A stretch of 45,165 nucleotides of DNA from assembly GCF_003989745.1 (NCBI RefSeq), contig NZ_RZGS01000020.1, positions 1 through 45,165 on the forward strand, given 5' to 3'. Below the pieces are notes generated by a model. The model did not search any database. It was not told the DNA's origin and saw only the letters and a program-made list of their open reading frames with translations. Shown in pieces: positions 15,711 to 25,726 of the stretch. This stretch comes from Legionella septentrionalis. GTDB lineage: Bacteria; Pseudomonadota; Gammaproteobacteria; Legionellales; Legionellaceae. Numbering within the stretch: the first letter of the stretch is position 1; each line of letters opens with the position of its first letter. Position numbers and translations under genes: made by a program.

Positions 15711-17069
15711 ATGTCCAAGCAAGTTTCTGTTGAGACCCTGAAAGGTTTAGAACGTAAAGTTACGATTTCGGTACCTACCGAAAAAGTAGAGGAGGAAGTG
15801 AGTCTACGCCTCAAGAATCTTGCTCGAAAAGTAAAGGTGTCTGGTTTCCGTCCAGGCAAGGTGCCTTTTGACGTTGTAAAAAAACGCTATGCGGATTCTG
15901 TACGCGAGGAAGTGGCTCGTGATATGGTTCAATCTACCCTGTATGAAGCATTGAAAGAGAAAGAATTAGTTCCTGCCGGATATCCTTCTGTGGAACCAGA
16001 GCAGCTTGAAGCGGGTAAAGATTTCCGTTACAGCGCAACTTTTGAAATATTTCCAGTTATTGAAGTCACTGAATTAAATCAAGATTCTGTTGAATTAATG
16101 CGTGCAGAAGTCAAAGACAGCGATGTTGATGCAATGCTTGAGAAGCTGCGCGAGCAAAATAAGGAGTGGGAAGAAGTTTCTCGTCCGATCGCTGATGGCG
16201 ATAAAGCAATCATCGATTTTGAAGGTTTCCTCGCTGATACGGCTTTTGAAGGTGGAAGCGCCAAGGATTTTGAAGTCATCATTGGTTCAGGCTCTATGAT
16301 CCCTGGTTTTGAGGAAGGGTTGTTAGGTGCAGAGCCAGGCAAAGAATTTGATATCAAGGTCAACTTCCCTGAAGATTATGGCCATAAAGATTTAGCTGGT
16401 AAAGAAGCCAAATTTAAAATTAAAGTTAAGCAGGTTTTGGCAGGAAAATTACCTGAATTCAACGACGCATTCGCCGAGAAATTCAACATCAAAGAAGGCG
16501 GTATGGAAGCGCTCAAGAAAGATATTAAAGAAAACATGGAAAGGGAACTTGAGCGTCGCATTAGTTCCCTGAATCGTGAAACTATCTTTAACAAGCTTTT
16601 GGAAAAAAATAAATTTGATTTGCCTATGTCCTTGATTAATCAGGAAATTGAGCATTTGAAACATGAAATGTTCCACCGCATTTTTGGTCCGGAACATAAA
16701 GAGGGTGAGCAAATTCCTGATTTTCCACGCTCCTTGTTCGAAGAGCAAGCTACTCGGCGTGTGCACTTGGGATTGCTTTTCTCTGAATATGTTAAAAAGC
16801 ATGCAATCTCCGCAGACAAAGATCGCGTGGATGCAATGATTGAAAAATTGGCAAGCGCTTACGAAAGCCCTGACGAATTGCGTACATGGTATCGTGGCAA
16901 TAAAGAGCGTCTGGCAGAAATTGAAGCATTAGTGATGGAAGAAATAGTTTCTGAGAAAATAGTTGCAGATGCTAAAGTTACTGAGAAGCAATCTACTTAC
17001 GATGAAATCATGAATCCGAAGAAAGATAGCGAAAAAAATAGCGAAGAGGACAATGAGAAAGGAGCATAG
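15711..17069 (+). CDS. tig: Trigger factor, ribosome-associated chaperone/prolyl isomerase
   Basis: The 452-residue length and the domain order fit trigger factor: an N-terminal ribosome-binding domain with the signature GFRPGKVP (45-52), a central FKBP-type isomerase domain (about 155-245; [25 protein letters not shown]) and a helical C-terminal chaperone domain with a charged Lys/Glu-rich tail. It binds nascent chains at the ribosome exit. The ATG at 15711 follows an ACGAGGTGA ribosome-binding site. It directly follows tRNA-Leu and precedes clpP by one base, and tig-clpP-clpX-lon is a conserved protein-quality-control order. Confidence 0.98.
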   Translation: MSKQVSVETLKGLERKVTISVPTEKVEEEVSLRLKNLARKVKVSGFRPGKVPFDVVKKRYADSVREEVARDMVQSTLYEALKEKELVPAGYPSVEPEQLEAGKDFRYSATFEIFPVIEVTELNQDSVELMRAEVKDSDVDAMLEKLREQNKEWEEVSRPIADGDKAIIDFEGFLADTAFEGGSAKDFEVIIGSGSMIPGFEEGLLGAEPGKEFDIKVNFPEDYGHKDLAGKEAKFKIKVKQVLAGKLPEFNDAFAEKFNIKEGGMEALKKDIKENMERELERRISSLNRETIFNKLLEKNKFDLPMSLINQEIEHLKHEMFHRIFGPEHKEGEQIPDFPRSLFEEQATRRVHLGLLFSEYVKKHAISADKDRVDAMIEKLASAYESPDELRTWYRGNKERLAEIEALVMEEIVSEKIVADAKVTEKQSTYDEIMNPKKDSEKNSEEDNEKGA

Positions 17070-17070
17070 C

Positions 17071-17724
17071 ATGCAGGGATATTCAGACAACATAATAAGA
17101 AATGCCAGCGGACTTGTGCCTATGGTGATTGAGCAAACCTCGCGAGGCGAACGCTCTTATGATATTTATTCACGTCTGCTGAAAGAACGAATCATTTTTC
17201 TTTTGGGTGAAGTAGAAGATCATATGGCTAACCTGGTAGTAGCCCAGTTATTGTTCTTGGAATCTGAAAACCCAGATAAGGATATTTCTATTTATATCAA
17301 TTCGCCCGGCGGCGTTGTTACAGCCGGGCTTGCAATTTACGATACCATGCAATTTATTAAGCCGGATGTTAGTACTCTATGCATCGGGCAGGCTGCGAGT
17401 GCTGCGGCTTTATTACTTTGTGCTGGCGCGGAAGGCAAGCGCTATTGTCTACCTAATGCCAGGGTCATGATCCATCAACCTCTAGGCGGATATCGTGGAC
17501 AAGCAACAGATATCGAAATTCATGCCCGCGAAACATTAGCCGTACGTGAGCGTTTAAACAGCATTATGGCAAAACACACGAAAAAAACACCTGATCAAAT
17601 CATGCTCGACACCGAACGGGATAACTTCATGAATGCCGAACGAGCCGCCGAATATGGATTGATTGATCAAGTGTTATATGACCGTAATTCCATACAGAAA
17701 ACAGCAGCGAATACAGAAGTATAA
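17071..17724 (+). CDS. clpP: ATP-dependent Clp protease proteolytic subunit
   Basis: From the ATG at 17071 (AGGAG ten bases upstream) the protein is 217 residues. An in-frame upstream start at 17053 overlaps the tig end and is less likely. The serine-protease triad is Ser110 (GQAASAA), His135 (VMIHQP) and Asp184 (TERDNF). The N-terminal region [19 protein letters not shown] and the processing-handle helix are typical. Fourteen subunits form the degradation chamber that works with ClpX, encoded next. Confidence 0.98.
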   Translation: MQGYSDNIIRNASGLVPMVIEQTSRGERSYDIYSRLLKERIIFLLGEVEDHMANLVVAQLLFLESENPDKDISIYINSPGGVVTAGLAIYDTMQFIKPDVSTLCIGQAASAAALLLCAGAEGKRYCLPNARVMIHQPLGGYRGQATDIEIHARETLAVRERLNSIMAKHTKKTPDQIMLDTERDNFMNAERAAEYGLIDQVLYDRNSIQKTAANTEV

Positions 17725-17748
17725 GCAAGGATGAATACTTTGTTTCCC

Positions 17749-17777
17749 TTTATCGTCAGTCTCTGACTGGCGATAAA
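17749..17777 (+). terminator. Hairpin after clpP
   Basis: A 13-bp stem (TTTATCGTCAGTC / GACTGGCGATAAA, one G-U pair) closes a TCT loop between clpP and clpX and is followed by TTTCTAATT. The U-tract is short, so it may be a weak terminator or an RNA-processing/stability element. Confidence 0.6.
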
Positions 17778-17844
17778 TTTCTAATTGGCTAAAATTTTAC
17801 TAAGAGATAATTTGTTAATCATTAGTAAAAAAGGGGTTTTATAG

Positions 17845-19119
17845 ATGAGTAAAAGCAGTAACGGCGATGGGGACAAAGTTTTATATTGTTCCTTTTGTGG
17901 CAAAAGCCAGCATGAAGTAAAGAAATTGATTGCGGGCCCATCTGTGTTCGTGTGTGATGAGTGCGTTGAATTATGTAATGACATCATTCGTGAAGAAACC
18001 CAAGAGGCCCATGAAGAGACAGAGTCACATTTACCTACACCTAAGGAAATTTCTACGTTTCTGGATGAATATGTAATTGGGCAAGTGCATGCTAAGAAAG
18101 TTTTGGCTGTAGCAGTATATAACCATTACAAACGCATGCAGCACAAATCGGAGGATGGCGTAGAGCTTGGCAAAAGTAATATTTTGCTGATTGGGCCTAC
18201 GGGTAGTGGTAAAACATTGCTTGCACAAACTCTGGCGAGATTATTGAATGTACCTTTTGCCATCGCTGATGCCACAACTCTTACGGAAGCGGGGTATGTA
18301 GGCGAGGACGTTGAAAACATCATTCAGAAATTACTGCAGAAGTGTGATTATGATGTTGATAAGGCACAGAAAGGTATCGTTTATATTGATGAAATCGATA
18401 AAATTTCACGTAAGTCTGATAATCCATCCATCACCCGGGATGTTTCCGGTGAAGGCGTACAGCAAGCCTTGTTGAAATTAATCGAAGGCACAGTAGCTTC
18501 TGTTCCTCCACAAGGGGGCCGTAAGCACCCACAACAAGAATTCCTCCAAGTTGACACGTCCAATATCTTATTTATTTGTGGCGGTGCTTTCGCAGGCCTT
18601 GACAAGATTATTCGCGAACGCAGCGATAAATCCGGCATCGGCTTTTCGGCGCAGCTAAAAAATAAAAAAGATGGAAGCGATTTGGAGAAAGTATTAAGCT
18701 CTCTTGAGTCTGAAGACTTAGTGAAGTATGGCCTTATTCCTGAATTCGTAGGACGGTTGCCTGTCGTAGCTAATCTACATGAATTAAATGAAGAAGCTTT
18801 GATAGACATTCTTGTTCGCCCTAAAAATGCATTAACTAAACAGTTCCATGCGTTATTTAAAATGGAAGGTGTGGAATTGGAGTTTCGTGAAGAAGCATTG
18901 CATTTAATTGCTAAAAAAGCATTGGAAAGAAAAATTGGCGCTCGCGGTTTGCGGTCTATTCTCGAAAATATTCTTCTAGATACCATGTATGAATTACCTT
19001 CGTTGGCAGAGGTAAATAAAGTAGTCGTTGATGAGAATGTTGTTAATAATTCCGGCAAGCCTATTTTGATTTACGCCACTGAGGAACTCAAACAATCCGC
19101 TGCCGGTGGTGCTGAATAA
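17845..19119 (+). CDS. clpX: ClpX, ATP-dependent unfoldase of ClpXP
   Basis: This 424-residue AAA+ protein has an N-terminal C4 zinc-binding domain (Cys15, Cys18, Cys37, Cys40), Walker A GPTGSGKT (117-124), Walker B IVYIDEID (178-185) and the IGF tripeptide (265-267) that docks on ClpP. It recognises and unfolds substrates for ClpP. The 120-bp gap after clpP holds a hairpin, so clpX may be expressed separately or by read-through. Confidence 0.98.
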   Translation: MSKSSNGDGDKVLYCSFCGKSQHEVKKLIAGPSVFVCDECVELCNDIIREETQEAHEETESHLPTPKEISTFLDEYVIGQVHAKKVLAVAVYNHYKRMQHKSEDGVELGKSNILLIGPTGSGKTLLAQTLARLLNVPFAIADATTLTEAGYVGEDVENIIQKLLQKCDYDVDKAQKGIVYIDEIDKISRKSDNPSITRDVSGEGVQQALLKLIEGTVASVPPQGGRKHPQQEFLQVDTSNILFICGGAFAGLDKIIRERSDKSGIGFSAQLKNKKDGSDLEKVLSSLESEDLVKYGLIPEFVGRLPVVANLHELNEEALIDILVRPKNALTKQFHALFKMEGVELEFREEALHLIAKKALERKIGARGLRSILENILLDTMYELPSLAEVNKVVVDENVVNNSGKPILIYATEELKQSAAGGAE

Positions 19120-19155
19120 TTGCATTTAACAAGGATGCATGTTTCTTAAAGTATT

Positions 19156-19193
19156 AAAGGCTGCACTGGTCTTACTGATTAGTGCAGAGCTTT
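19156..19193 (+). terminator. Stem-loop between clpX and lon
   Basis: CTGCACTGGT (19161-19170) pairs with ATTAGTGCAG (19178-19187) with two G-U pairs and a 7-base loop. Outer AAAG/CTTT bases may extend it. No U-tract follows, so termination is only a possibility. Confidence 0.4.
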
Positions 19194-19241
19194 AAATATA
19201 TCGTATTCTAAATTTAATTATCATTTGAATAAGGGAACATC

Positions 19242-21680
19242 ATGTCGAATGAAAATGAATTGGTGCCCAATGACAATGAAACATTGTCGAGTTTACCTGT
19301 TTTACCCCTCCGCGATGTAGTTGTATACCCGCATATGGTTATCCCTTTATTTGTTGGTCGCGAAAAGTCCATTAAGGCCCTAGAAGCCGCAATGTTGAAC
19401 AATAAGCAAATTTTTCTGGTAGCACAACGCAAGTCGGCCAATGACGATCCAAATCCCAAAGACTTATTTGATTTTGGAACTGTTTCCAGTGTTTTGCAGT
19501 TGCTGAAATTACCTGATGGGACGGTTAAAGTTCTGGTGGAAGGAGAGCAGCGCGCGCGGGTGACTGAGTATTCTTTAACGGAAGGATATTTGTCAGCTTC
19601 CCTGGAAATGGTGGAGGAAGTGAGTGAAGCGCTGAAGGAACAGGAAATTGAAATATTAATGCGCTCCCTCATGTCGCAATTTGAACAATATATCAAGCTT
19701 AATAAAAAAATTCCTCCTGAGGTTTTAAGCTCAATTGCCGGAATTGAGGAGGCAGGTAGATTAGCAGATACCATAGCGGCTCATCTCACTTTGAAAGTTG
19801 AAGATAAAGAAGAGCTTCTTGAGACGTTGGATATTGGCACGCGTCTGGAACGGTTAATGGGCGCTATCGAATCCGAGATTGATTTGCTACAGGTAGAAAA
19901 GCGGGTGCGTGGCCGCGTTAAACGGCAAATGGAAAAAAGCCAGCGTGAATATTATCTCAACGAACAAATCAAGGCAATCCAGAAAGAACTGGGTGAAATT
20001 ACCGAAGAAGGTAGCGAAATTGAGCAGCTTGAAAAAGCCATAGACAAGGCTGGTATGCCAAAAGAAGCCAGAGACAAGGCTTTATCCGAATTGCATAAAC
20101 TAAAATTAATGTCGCCCATGTCTGCTGAAGCTACAGTGATTCGTAATTATTTGGACTGGATGCTTAGCGTACCGTGGAAAAAAAGAAACAAAATTCAGTT
20201 TGATCTTATCAAAGCGGAAAAATTACTTGATAAAGATCATTATGGCTTAGAAAAAGTAAAAGAACGCATTCTGGAATATTTGGCTGTACAACAGCGTGTA
20301 AAGCGCCTGAAAGGACCTATTCTTTGCTTGGTTGGACCGCCAGGTGTAGGAAAAACTTCATTGGGACAATCCATTGCCAATGCAACTGGCCGCAAATTTA
20401 TCCGCATAGCTTTAGGCGGCGTTCGTGATGAAGCAGAGATCCGTGGGCATCGCCGTACCTACATTGGTTCCATGCCTGGAAAAATTATCCAGAAATTATG
20501 TAAGGCAGGCGTTAAAAACCCGCTTATTATGCTGGATGAAGTGGATAAAATGGCAATGGATTTCCGCGGTGATCCTGCTTCTGCATTGCTTGAAGTGCTG
20601 GATCCGGAGCAAAACCATACGTTTAACGATCATTACTTGGAAGTTAACTACGATTTAAGCGATGTAATGTTTATTGCAACAGCGAACTCGCTTGAAATTC
20701 CGGCTCCTTTACTGGACAGGATGGAAGTCATCCGGTTGGCAGGGTATACCGAAGACGAAAAAGTTAACATCGCTAAAAATTACCTGGTTCCAAAGCAAAT
20801 CGAACTGAATGGTTTGAAACCTTCTGAAATTCAGATAAAGGAAGACGCTATTCATGAAATCATTCGCCATTATACCCGTGAAGCCGGCGTGCGTAATTTG
20901 GAACGTGATATTGCCAGCATTTGCCGTAAAGTGGTTAAAGATATCCTTACGCATAAACGCGTTAAAAAAATTACGGTCACACGTAACAATGTTGAAAAGT
21001 ATCTGGGAGTGAAAAAATTTCGCTATGGTCTTGCTGAACAGTTTGATCAAGTCGGTCAAGTTACTGGTTTAGCTTGGACCAGTGTAGGAGGCGAATTACT
21101 TACCATAGAAGCGTCTATGATGCCTGGTAAGGGAAAAACCATACATACCGGCCAGTTGGGCGAGGTGATGCAGGAATCCATCCATGCAGCTATGACTGTA
21201 GTACGCAGTCGCGCTGAATTGTTTGGTCTTGCTCCTGATTTTTATGATAAACATGATTTTCATGTTCATGTACCAGAGGGAGCAACACCTAAAGATGGAC
21301 CCAGTGCGGGTATTGGCATGTGTACTGCTTTGGTATCCATCATTACACAAATCCCGGTTCGAGCGGATGTGGCCATGACTGGGGAAATCACCTTACGTGG
21401 GCAGGTTTTACCTATTGGTGGATTAAAAGAAAAACTGCTGGCCGCTCATCGGGGAGGTATTAAACATGTCATTATACCCGAGGAGAATAAAAAAGATCTG
21501 GTCGATATTCCCGATAACGTATTGAAAAAATTAACAATTCATACGGTAAAGAACGTGGAACAAGTATTGCAGATTGCTTTGAAAAACAGCCCCTTAGTCC
21601 ATCAAGCAGCTTCTCCCGCGCTTCATGTAGAACAAAGTGTAAAAAAAATTGAAAATAAGGATTTACACTCTCCTCAATAA
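19242..21680 (+). CDS. lon: Lon ATP-dependent protease
   Basis: At 812 residues it is close to E. coli Lon. Domains are an N-terminal substrate-binding LON domain (about 18-215), a coiled coil (about 216-300), AAA+ with Walker A GPPGVGKT (365-372) and Walker [11 protein letters not shown], and a serine-lysine protease domain with Ser688 (PKDGPSAG) and Lys731 (GGLKEK). The 43-residue Ser-Lys spacing matches E. coli. It degrades misfolded and regulatory proteins. The start follows an AATAAGGGAAC ribosome-binding region. Confidence 0.98.
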   Translation: MSNENELVPNDNETLSSLPVLPLRDVVVYPHMVIPLFVGREKSIKALEAAMLNNKQIFLVAQRKSANDDPNPKDLFDFGTVSSVLQLLKLPDGTVKVLVEGEQRARVTEYSLTEGYLSASLEMVEEVSEALKEQEIEILMRSLMSQFEQYIKLNKKIPPEVLSSIAGIEEAGRLADTIAAHLTLKVEDKEELLETLDIGTRLERLMGAIESEIDLLQVEKRVRGRVKRQMEKSQREYYLNEQIKAIQKELGEITEEGSEIEQLEKAIDKAGMPKEARDKALSELHKLKLMSPMSAEATVIRNYLDWMLSVPWKKRNKIQFDLIKAEKLLDKDHYGLEKVKERILEYLAVQQRVKRLKGPILCLVGPPGVGKTSLGQSIANATGRKFIRIALGGVRDEAEIRGHRRTYIGSMPGKIIQKLCKAGVKNPLIMLDEVDKMAMDFRGDPASALLEVLDPEQNHTFNDHYLEVNYDLSDVMFIATANSLEIPAPLLDRMEVIRLAGYTEDEKVNIAKNYLVPKQIELNGLKPSEIQIKEDAIHEIIRHYTREAGVRNLERDIASICRKVVKDILTHKRVKKITVTRNNVEKYLGVKKFRYGLAEQFDQVGQVTGLAWTSVGGELLTIEASMMPGKGKTIHTGQLGEVMQESIHAAMTVVRSRAELFGLAPDFYDKHDFHVHVPEGATPKDGPSAGIGMCTALVSIITQIPVRADVAMTGEITLRGQVLPIGGLKEKLLAAHRGGIKHVIIPEENKKDLVDIPDNVLKKLTIHTVKNVEQVLQIALKNSPLVHQAASPALHVEQSVKKIENKDLHSPQ

Positions 21681-21699
21681 AGAGTATATTTCTCCCGTT

Positions 21700-21716
21700 G
21701 CCCGCTACTGGCGGGC
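21700..21716 (+). terminator. Hairpin after lon
   Basis: GCCCGC (21700-21705), a TACTG loop and GCGGGC (21711-21716), followed by TTTC. A GC-rich stem with a short U-tract fits a weak intrinsic terminator. Confidence 0.55.
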
Positions 21717-21736
21717 TTTCAAGGATGTAAAACAGC

Positions 21737-21765
21737 TTGACGAGAGTAATTGAATCTGGTTTAAT
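21737..21765 (+). promoter_or_regulatory. Sigma-70 promoter for the HU gene
   Basis: TTGACG (21737-21742), a 17-bp spacer and TTTAAT (21760-21765) lie about 40 bp upstream of the HU start. This suggests transcription independent of lon. Confidence 0.65.
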
Positions 21766-21804
21766 CAGCTCCGCTAAAGGATGAATAACAGCAAAGGGGA
21801 AAAG

Positions 21805-22083
21805 ATGAATAAAAGTGAATTGGTTGAAGCAATCGCTAATGGTTCAGGCGTAACAAAAGCAGTTGCCGGAAGAGTTTTAGATACCTTTATGGCAACAGTT
21901 AGTGATGTTCTGAAAAACGGCGACCAAATCGTTTTACCAGGATTCGGGTCTTTTTCAACCGGCAGCCGTTCTGCGCGTACTGGACGTAATCCGCAGACAG
22001 GTAAGACTATAAATATTCCGGCTTCTCGAGTTGCGAAATTCAAAGCAGGTAAGAAATTAAAAGAAGCTGTACAAGAAGCTTAG
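21805..22083 (+). CDS. hupB: DNA-binding protein HU (beta type)
   Basis: A 92-residue histone-like protein with the HU/IHF features: MNKSELVEAIA at the start, GFGSF (about 46-50), and the DNA-binding arm RTGRNPQTGKTI-IPAS ending in KFKAGKKLKEAV. The start at 21805 follows AAAGGGGAAAAG; an upstream in-frame ATG at 21781 would add eight atypical residues. It bends and compacts DNA as a dimer. The position after lon matches the E. coli lon-hupB order. Confidence 0.95.
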   Translation: MNKSELVEAIANGSGVTKAVAGRVLDTFMATVSDVLKNGDQIVLPGFGSFSTGSRSARTGRNPQTGKTINIPASRVAKFKAGKKLKEAVQEA

Positions 22084-22090
22084 AATTCTT

Positions 22091-22166
22091 GGGTGCTTAG
22101 CTCAGCTGGGAGAGCATCGCCCTTACAAGGCGAGGGTCGCAGGTTCGATCCCTGCAGCACCCACCA
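22091..22166 (+). tRNA. tRNA-Val (anticodon TAC)
   Basis: Acceptor GGGTGCT pairs with AGCACCC, then ACCA. The anticodon arm TCGCC-CTTACAA-GGCGA gives TAC. Confidence 0.96.
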
Positions 22167-22172
22167 TGAAAT

Positions 22173-22249
22173 GGAGTGGTAGTTCAGTTGGTTAGAATAC
22201 CGGCCTGTCACGCCGGGGGTCGCGGGTTCGAGTCCCGTCCACTCCGCCA
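22173..22249 (+). tRNA. tRNA-Asp (anticodon GTC)
   Basis: Acceptor GGAGTGG pairs with CCACTCC, then GCCA. The anticodon arm CCGGC-CTGTCAC-GCCGG gives GTC. It lies 6 bp after tRNA-Val, so both are probably one transcript. Confidence 0.96.
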
Positions 22250-22257
22250 GCATCACG

Positions 22258-22281
22258 CGCGCCGAAAGGCGCGTTTTTTTT
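22258..22281 (+). terminator. Intrinsic terminator of the HU/tRNA-Val/tRNA-Asp transcript
   Basis: CGCGCC-GAAA-GGCGCG followed by eight T residues is a textbook rho-independent terminator. The GAAA tetraloop adds stability. Confidence 0.92.
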
Positions 22282-22509
22282 ATCAGGATTTTGTGTAATC
22301 AGCTTGTGATTGCGGTTGCGCGAAAACTCCCTAACAGGGACATCCTAGTTGCTTGGGTGGTGACGTCAGCCCAAAAATATAGAAAATTCAACAACGGGAA
22401 GACGGGCATCGAGTTAATTGAGGTGAATTACTCCTTGTAGAAGCTTGATTGTCTATAAGACTTGAATTTGCTATCTTCTTGCGAGTTAATCAATTATGGA
22501 ATTTCTTAC

Positions 22510-24384
22510 ATGTTGCAGAAGCTAAATGAACGCATCCAGGGGATTATAGCTTGGGTAGTCATTATTCTCATCGCAGTAACATTTACCCTTTTCGGTATTG
22601 ATTACTACATGCAGTCACACCAAGATACAAGCATCCAGGTCGAAGTAAACGGACAACCCATCACTAAACAAGCATTCGAATTAAGCTATCAGCGCACCCG
22701 CCAGTTCAGTGAGCCTGCACAAATTACAGCTACTTCAGAAAGTGAGCTTAAAAAACAAGTCTTAAATGATATGATGCTGAATACGGTAAGCGTTCAATCT
22801 GCACAAAAAAGTGGCTTTGAAGTGAGCTCTGATCAAGCAAATTCTGCGATTTTAAATATTCCACAATTTCAAGAAGACGGGCATTTCTCACAAGATAGAT
22901 ACCAACAAGCGTTAACAGGCGCCTTGTTCACTCCGGAAACTTTCCAACGTGAAGTACGCCAGGGCATGTTGTTAAATCAACAGCGGTTTGCTTTCATTGG
23001 TACAGCATTTGCTCTGCCTTCTGAAGTGACACGCTTCGTGCGTTTATACATGCAAACCCGGGATTACAGTTATCTCCCCATACCTGCGTTCCCCTTTATG
23101 AAACAAGTTACTGTTTCGGAAGAAGAAATTAAAAATTATTACCAACAGCATAAAAAACAATTTATGGCTCCCGAAAAAGTTAGTATCGAATTCGTGCGTC
23201 TTTCCATGCGGGATATTAAAGAAAAAATTCAGGTTTCTGATGAAGAAATAAAAAGTTATTACGATGAAAATCAAAATAACTATCTCACGCCGACTCAATG
23301 GCAAGTGGCGCATATTTTGTTTGCTGTCCCGACTGATGCTTCCGAGGACGAGCAACAACAAACACAGCAAAAGGCTGAGCAAGTTTATCAACTTTTGCAA
23401 CAAAAGCCCGAGTTATTTGAAGAGCAGGTAAAGCTTCATTCCAGTGATAAAATATCTGTAATGAACAAAGGTATTTTGCCTTGGATTATTGCCGGACAGT
23501 CGGAATTTGATAAAGTTTTGATAACGATGGATAAACCAGGCCAAATTTCTGCTCCCACAAAATCACGGCATGGGTATGAAATTTTTAAATTGGTGGGATA
23601 TAAGCCATCTGCTATCAAACCTTTTTCTGAGGTTAAGCAAGAGATAAAAGAGCAAATGCTGACCGAACAAGTGCAAACGAAGTATACACAGGCTTTAGAG
23701 CAGCTATCTGATTTAAGTTATCAAACTCCGGATTCTTTGGCGCCTGTAGCGGATGCTTTGAAATTGCAAATAGAGCAAGCGGAACCGTTTTCGCGTCAAG
23801 GTGGCAATCATGCAATTACCCAGAATAAACAAGTCATTAATGCTGCTTTTAGCCATGATGTGTTGGAGCTTGGCAATAACAGCGAGCCTATCCAGATTGA
23901 TAATGACAGTGTCATTGTTCTGCGTCTGAATAAGCATATACCGGCTGCCGAAAAAACGTTGGCTGAGGTCCATGGCATGATTGCAGATAAATTGGCAAAA
24001 GAAAAAGCTGAAGCGCAAGCTACAAAGCTTGGCAAGATATTGCTTAGTGGCAAGGACGTACTGCAACAGGAAAAATTAATTGAGGAAAACCACTTGCAAT
24101 GGCAAAGTGTTGCCGAGGCGACGCGGGAAACAGACAAAGCGCCAGAGGCTGTAAATGAATTGGCATTTAATCTAGCTCGTGCAGGTGCTCATGCAGGCCG
24201 AAAAATGGCAAATGGAGATTATGTTATTGTTCAGCTGAAAAGAATTAATGACGGGAAAGTCGAGGCTCTTGATAAAGAGCAAGTAGCCAGCATCACCCAG
24301 CAATTGGAGGCGAGCTACGGCGTTATGGATTATGATCTCTACGTCAATGGCCTCTTAAAAGAGGCTAAAATAGTTAAACACTAA
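22510..24384 (+). CDS. ppiD: PpiD-like periplasmic chaperone with parvulin domain
   Basis: From the ATG at 22510 (MLQKLNERIQG) the protein has 624 residues, the usual PpiD length. A TTG-like in-frame start at 22462 would add residues before this family-typical N-terminus. One membrane anchor (about 12-28) is followed by a SurA-like N-terminal chaperone region, a central parvulin domain (about 258-365; WQVAHILF, HGYEIFKL) and a C-terminal helical part. PpiD sits at the inner-membrane translocon and assists proteins leaving SecYEG. Order hupB-(tRNAs)-ppiD resembles E. coli hupB-ppiD. Confidence 0.93.
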   Translation: MLQKLNERIQGIIAWVVIILIAVTFTLFGIDYYMQSHQDTSIQVEVNGQPITKQAFELSYQRTRQFSEPAQITATSESELKKQVLNDMMLNTVSVQSAQKSGFEVSSDQANSAILNIPQFQEDGHFSQDRYQQALTGALFTPETFQREVRQGMLLNQQRFAFIGTAFALPSEVTRFVRLYMQTRDYSYLPIPAFPFMKQVTVSEEEIKNYYQQHKKQFMAPEKVSIEFVRLSMRDIKEKIQVSDEEIKSYYDENQNNYLTPTQWQVAHILFAVPTDASEDEQQQTQQKAEQVYQLLQQKPELFEEQVKLHSSDKISVMNKGILPWIIAGQSEFDKVLITMDKPGQISAPTKSRHGYEIFKLVGYKPSAIKPFSEVKQEIKEQMLTEQVQTKYTQALEQLSDLSYQTPDSLAPVADALKLQIEQAEPFSRQGGNHAITQNKQVINAAFSHDVLELGNNSEPIQIDNDSVIVLRLNKHIPAAEKTLAEVHGMIADKLAKEKAEAQATKLGKILLSGKDVLQQEKLIEENHLQWQSVAEATRETDKAPEAVNELAFNLARAGAHAGRKMANGDYVIVQLKRINDGKVEALDKEQVASITQQLEASYGVMDYDLYVNGLLKEAKIVKH

Positions 24385-24418
24385 TTTTATCCAGATCCTC
24401 AGAATTTTCATGAATCCT

Positions 24419-24442
24419 ATAGGTATGCACATGCATACCTAT
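24419..24442. promoter_or_regulatory. 24-bp near-perfect palindrome upstream of a His-rich membrane protein gene
   Basis: ATAGGTATGCA (24419-24429), a CA centre and TGCATACCTAT (24432-24442) are perfect 11-bp arms. No U-tract follows, so it looks more like an operator than a terminator. It overlaps an in-frame ATG at 24441, which argues that the true start is the next ATG at 24465. Confidence 0.55.
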
Positions 24443-24464
24443 GCAACTAACCGGGAAATTCGTC

Positions 24465-25679
24465 ATGTATCCGCAAAGGTTCAATAACAGATTAATTGCT
24501 AACTTATATACCCAATTACATCACCATTATCTAGATTGCAAAAAACGTAATCTTTCTGATTCTGAATTATGTTATGAGCTTGATAGCCAGATTTATCACA
24601 CGTTCCCTTGGGGTGCGCTGGCAGAGGAAGATCATCACTATGTTTATAAGATATTACATATTTTTCTTGACGCTTCTTCAGCCCATTTAATGGCATCCCA
24701 GCTGCAAAAAAATGATGAACTAACAGGGGAACGCCGTCCTGTAGTAATTCTTACCCCATATAACTATAACCGCGTGTGTGATGATCATTTATTTTTTATG
24801 GCATTTGCCCCACAGTCTTTTCCTGTTATCCACATGCATGAACATGGCTCTGCCCATTCTCATACTCATCAGCATCCCAGTGAAGAAGATAAGAAGAAGC
24901 AAGGGAGTGTTTTGGCAGCTATTGCTCTAATTATTTTGGGAACATTGGCTGCCGGCTTGGCTTTTATAGCAATGTATTACTTGTTAAATCAACTGTTAAG
25001 TAGTGGTGAGCGCTTTTATTATCATGAAGGATGGCTGCAGGCAGGATTATCGCTCTTGTATATGGCAGTAAGTGCTACGGCAAGCGCTCTTCTTGGCGCT
25101 TTATTAGTACCTGCTTTGACAAGCCTTGTTGTATCTGCCGGCATTGGCAATCCAGTTTTTCTGGTGGCTTTGGGTGTTATTGCAATCACTTTAATAGGTA
25201 CTGCTTTTGGTACTTTAATTGCCAATGCTATACAACAAGCAATCATAGAAAAAGCAAATGCCAATGCCTTGGAGCCTAAAGATCCATATCGGTTCAATTT
25301 AACTGAGAGGGAGTGCTTGAAATTGGACGAGATGGGAGTGGATCCCTTAAAAGTCAAATGTGCGATAGTTGCTTTACGCATGCAATTGGGAGAGGGTGGT
25401 GTGCCTTCCTATATGAACCGATTGTTTAGTGAGAAAAAAGAGATTATTAACGAAGTCTTGGAAAAAGTTAGAAAATTACGCCGTGGTGAGTTAACGGAGG
25501 TAATAGTTGGAGACATGAGTTTTGACTGCAGAAAGGATTTGCCCATGTTTGTGCCAACAGCCCCGCCATTTAATCCTGAGTATGTGCCGCAATACAGTGA
25601 TCAGCTGAATTATCCACAAGACAACCCATCAATGTCGTTTATGCCACAAACTCAGTTTTCTTTTAATATGAACTATTAG
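24465..25679 (+). CDS. Unrecognised membrane protein with His-rich segment
   Basis: I do not recognise this 404-residue protein. It has a soluble N-terminus (1-120), a His cluster just before the membrane part (HMHEHGSAHSHTHQH, about 123-137), and two to three long hydrophobic stretches (about 148-175, 193-226, 229-257) rich in Gly/Ala, the pattern of a helical hairpin. A soluble region (about 270-350, many Lys/Glu) and a low-complexity tail rich in Pro, Asn, Gln, Met and Tyr follow. The His cluster might bind a metal. The start at 24465 has only a weak GGGA upstream; ATG 24441 lies inside a palindrome with no ribosome-binding site. A stand-alone gene between ppiD and convergent fabI. Hydrophobic hairpins also occur in Legionella effectors, but nothing here proves that. 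Confidence 0.8.
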   Translation: MYPQRFNNRLIANLYTQLHHHYLDCKKRNLSDSELCYELDSQIYHTFPWGALAEEDHHYVYKILHIFLDASSAHLMASQLQKNDELTGERRPVVILTPYNYNRVCDDHLFFMAFAPQSFPVIHMHEHGSAHSHTHQHPSEEDKKKQGSVLAAIALIILGTLAAGLAFIAMYYLLNQLLSSGERFYYHEGWLQAGLSLLYMAVSATASALLGALLVPALTSLVVSAGIGNPVFLVALGVIAITLIGTAFGTLIANAIQQAIIEKANANALEPKDPYRFNLTERECLKLDEMGVDPLKVKCAIVALRMQLGEGGVPSYMNRLFSEKKEIINEVLEKVRKLRRGELTEVIVGDMSFDCRKDLPMFVPTAPPFNPEYVPQYSDQLNYPQDNPSMSFMPQTQFSFNMNY

Positions 25680-25700
25680 GCTCTTAGAGAAATGAGAGAG

Positions 25701-25723
25701 TATGGGCTGGTAAGCAGCCCATA
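25701..25723. terminator. Bidirectional hairpin between convergent genes
   Basis: TATGGGCTG (25701-25709) and CAGCCCATA (25715-25723) are perfect 9-bp arms around GTAAG. It lies between two convergent stop codons, so it probably terminates both, although neither side has a long U-tract. Confidence 0.65.
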
Positions 25724-25726
25724 TGA

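Noticed and set aside
18381..19058. 225-residue frame antisense to clpX
   Set aside because: It lies wholly inside clpX, is Ser/Asn/Arg-rich low-quality sequence and has no independent signals.
19214..19774. 186-residue frame antisense to the lon start
   Set aside because: Fully covered by lon and its promoter; composition is that of an antisense shadow.
22282..22509. Small RNA between the terminator and ppiD
   Set aside because: Only short inverted repeats (TCCCT/AGGGA, TTGGG/CCCAA) and a TGACGTCA palindrome are visible, with no promoter-terminator pair.
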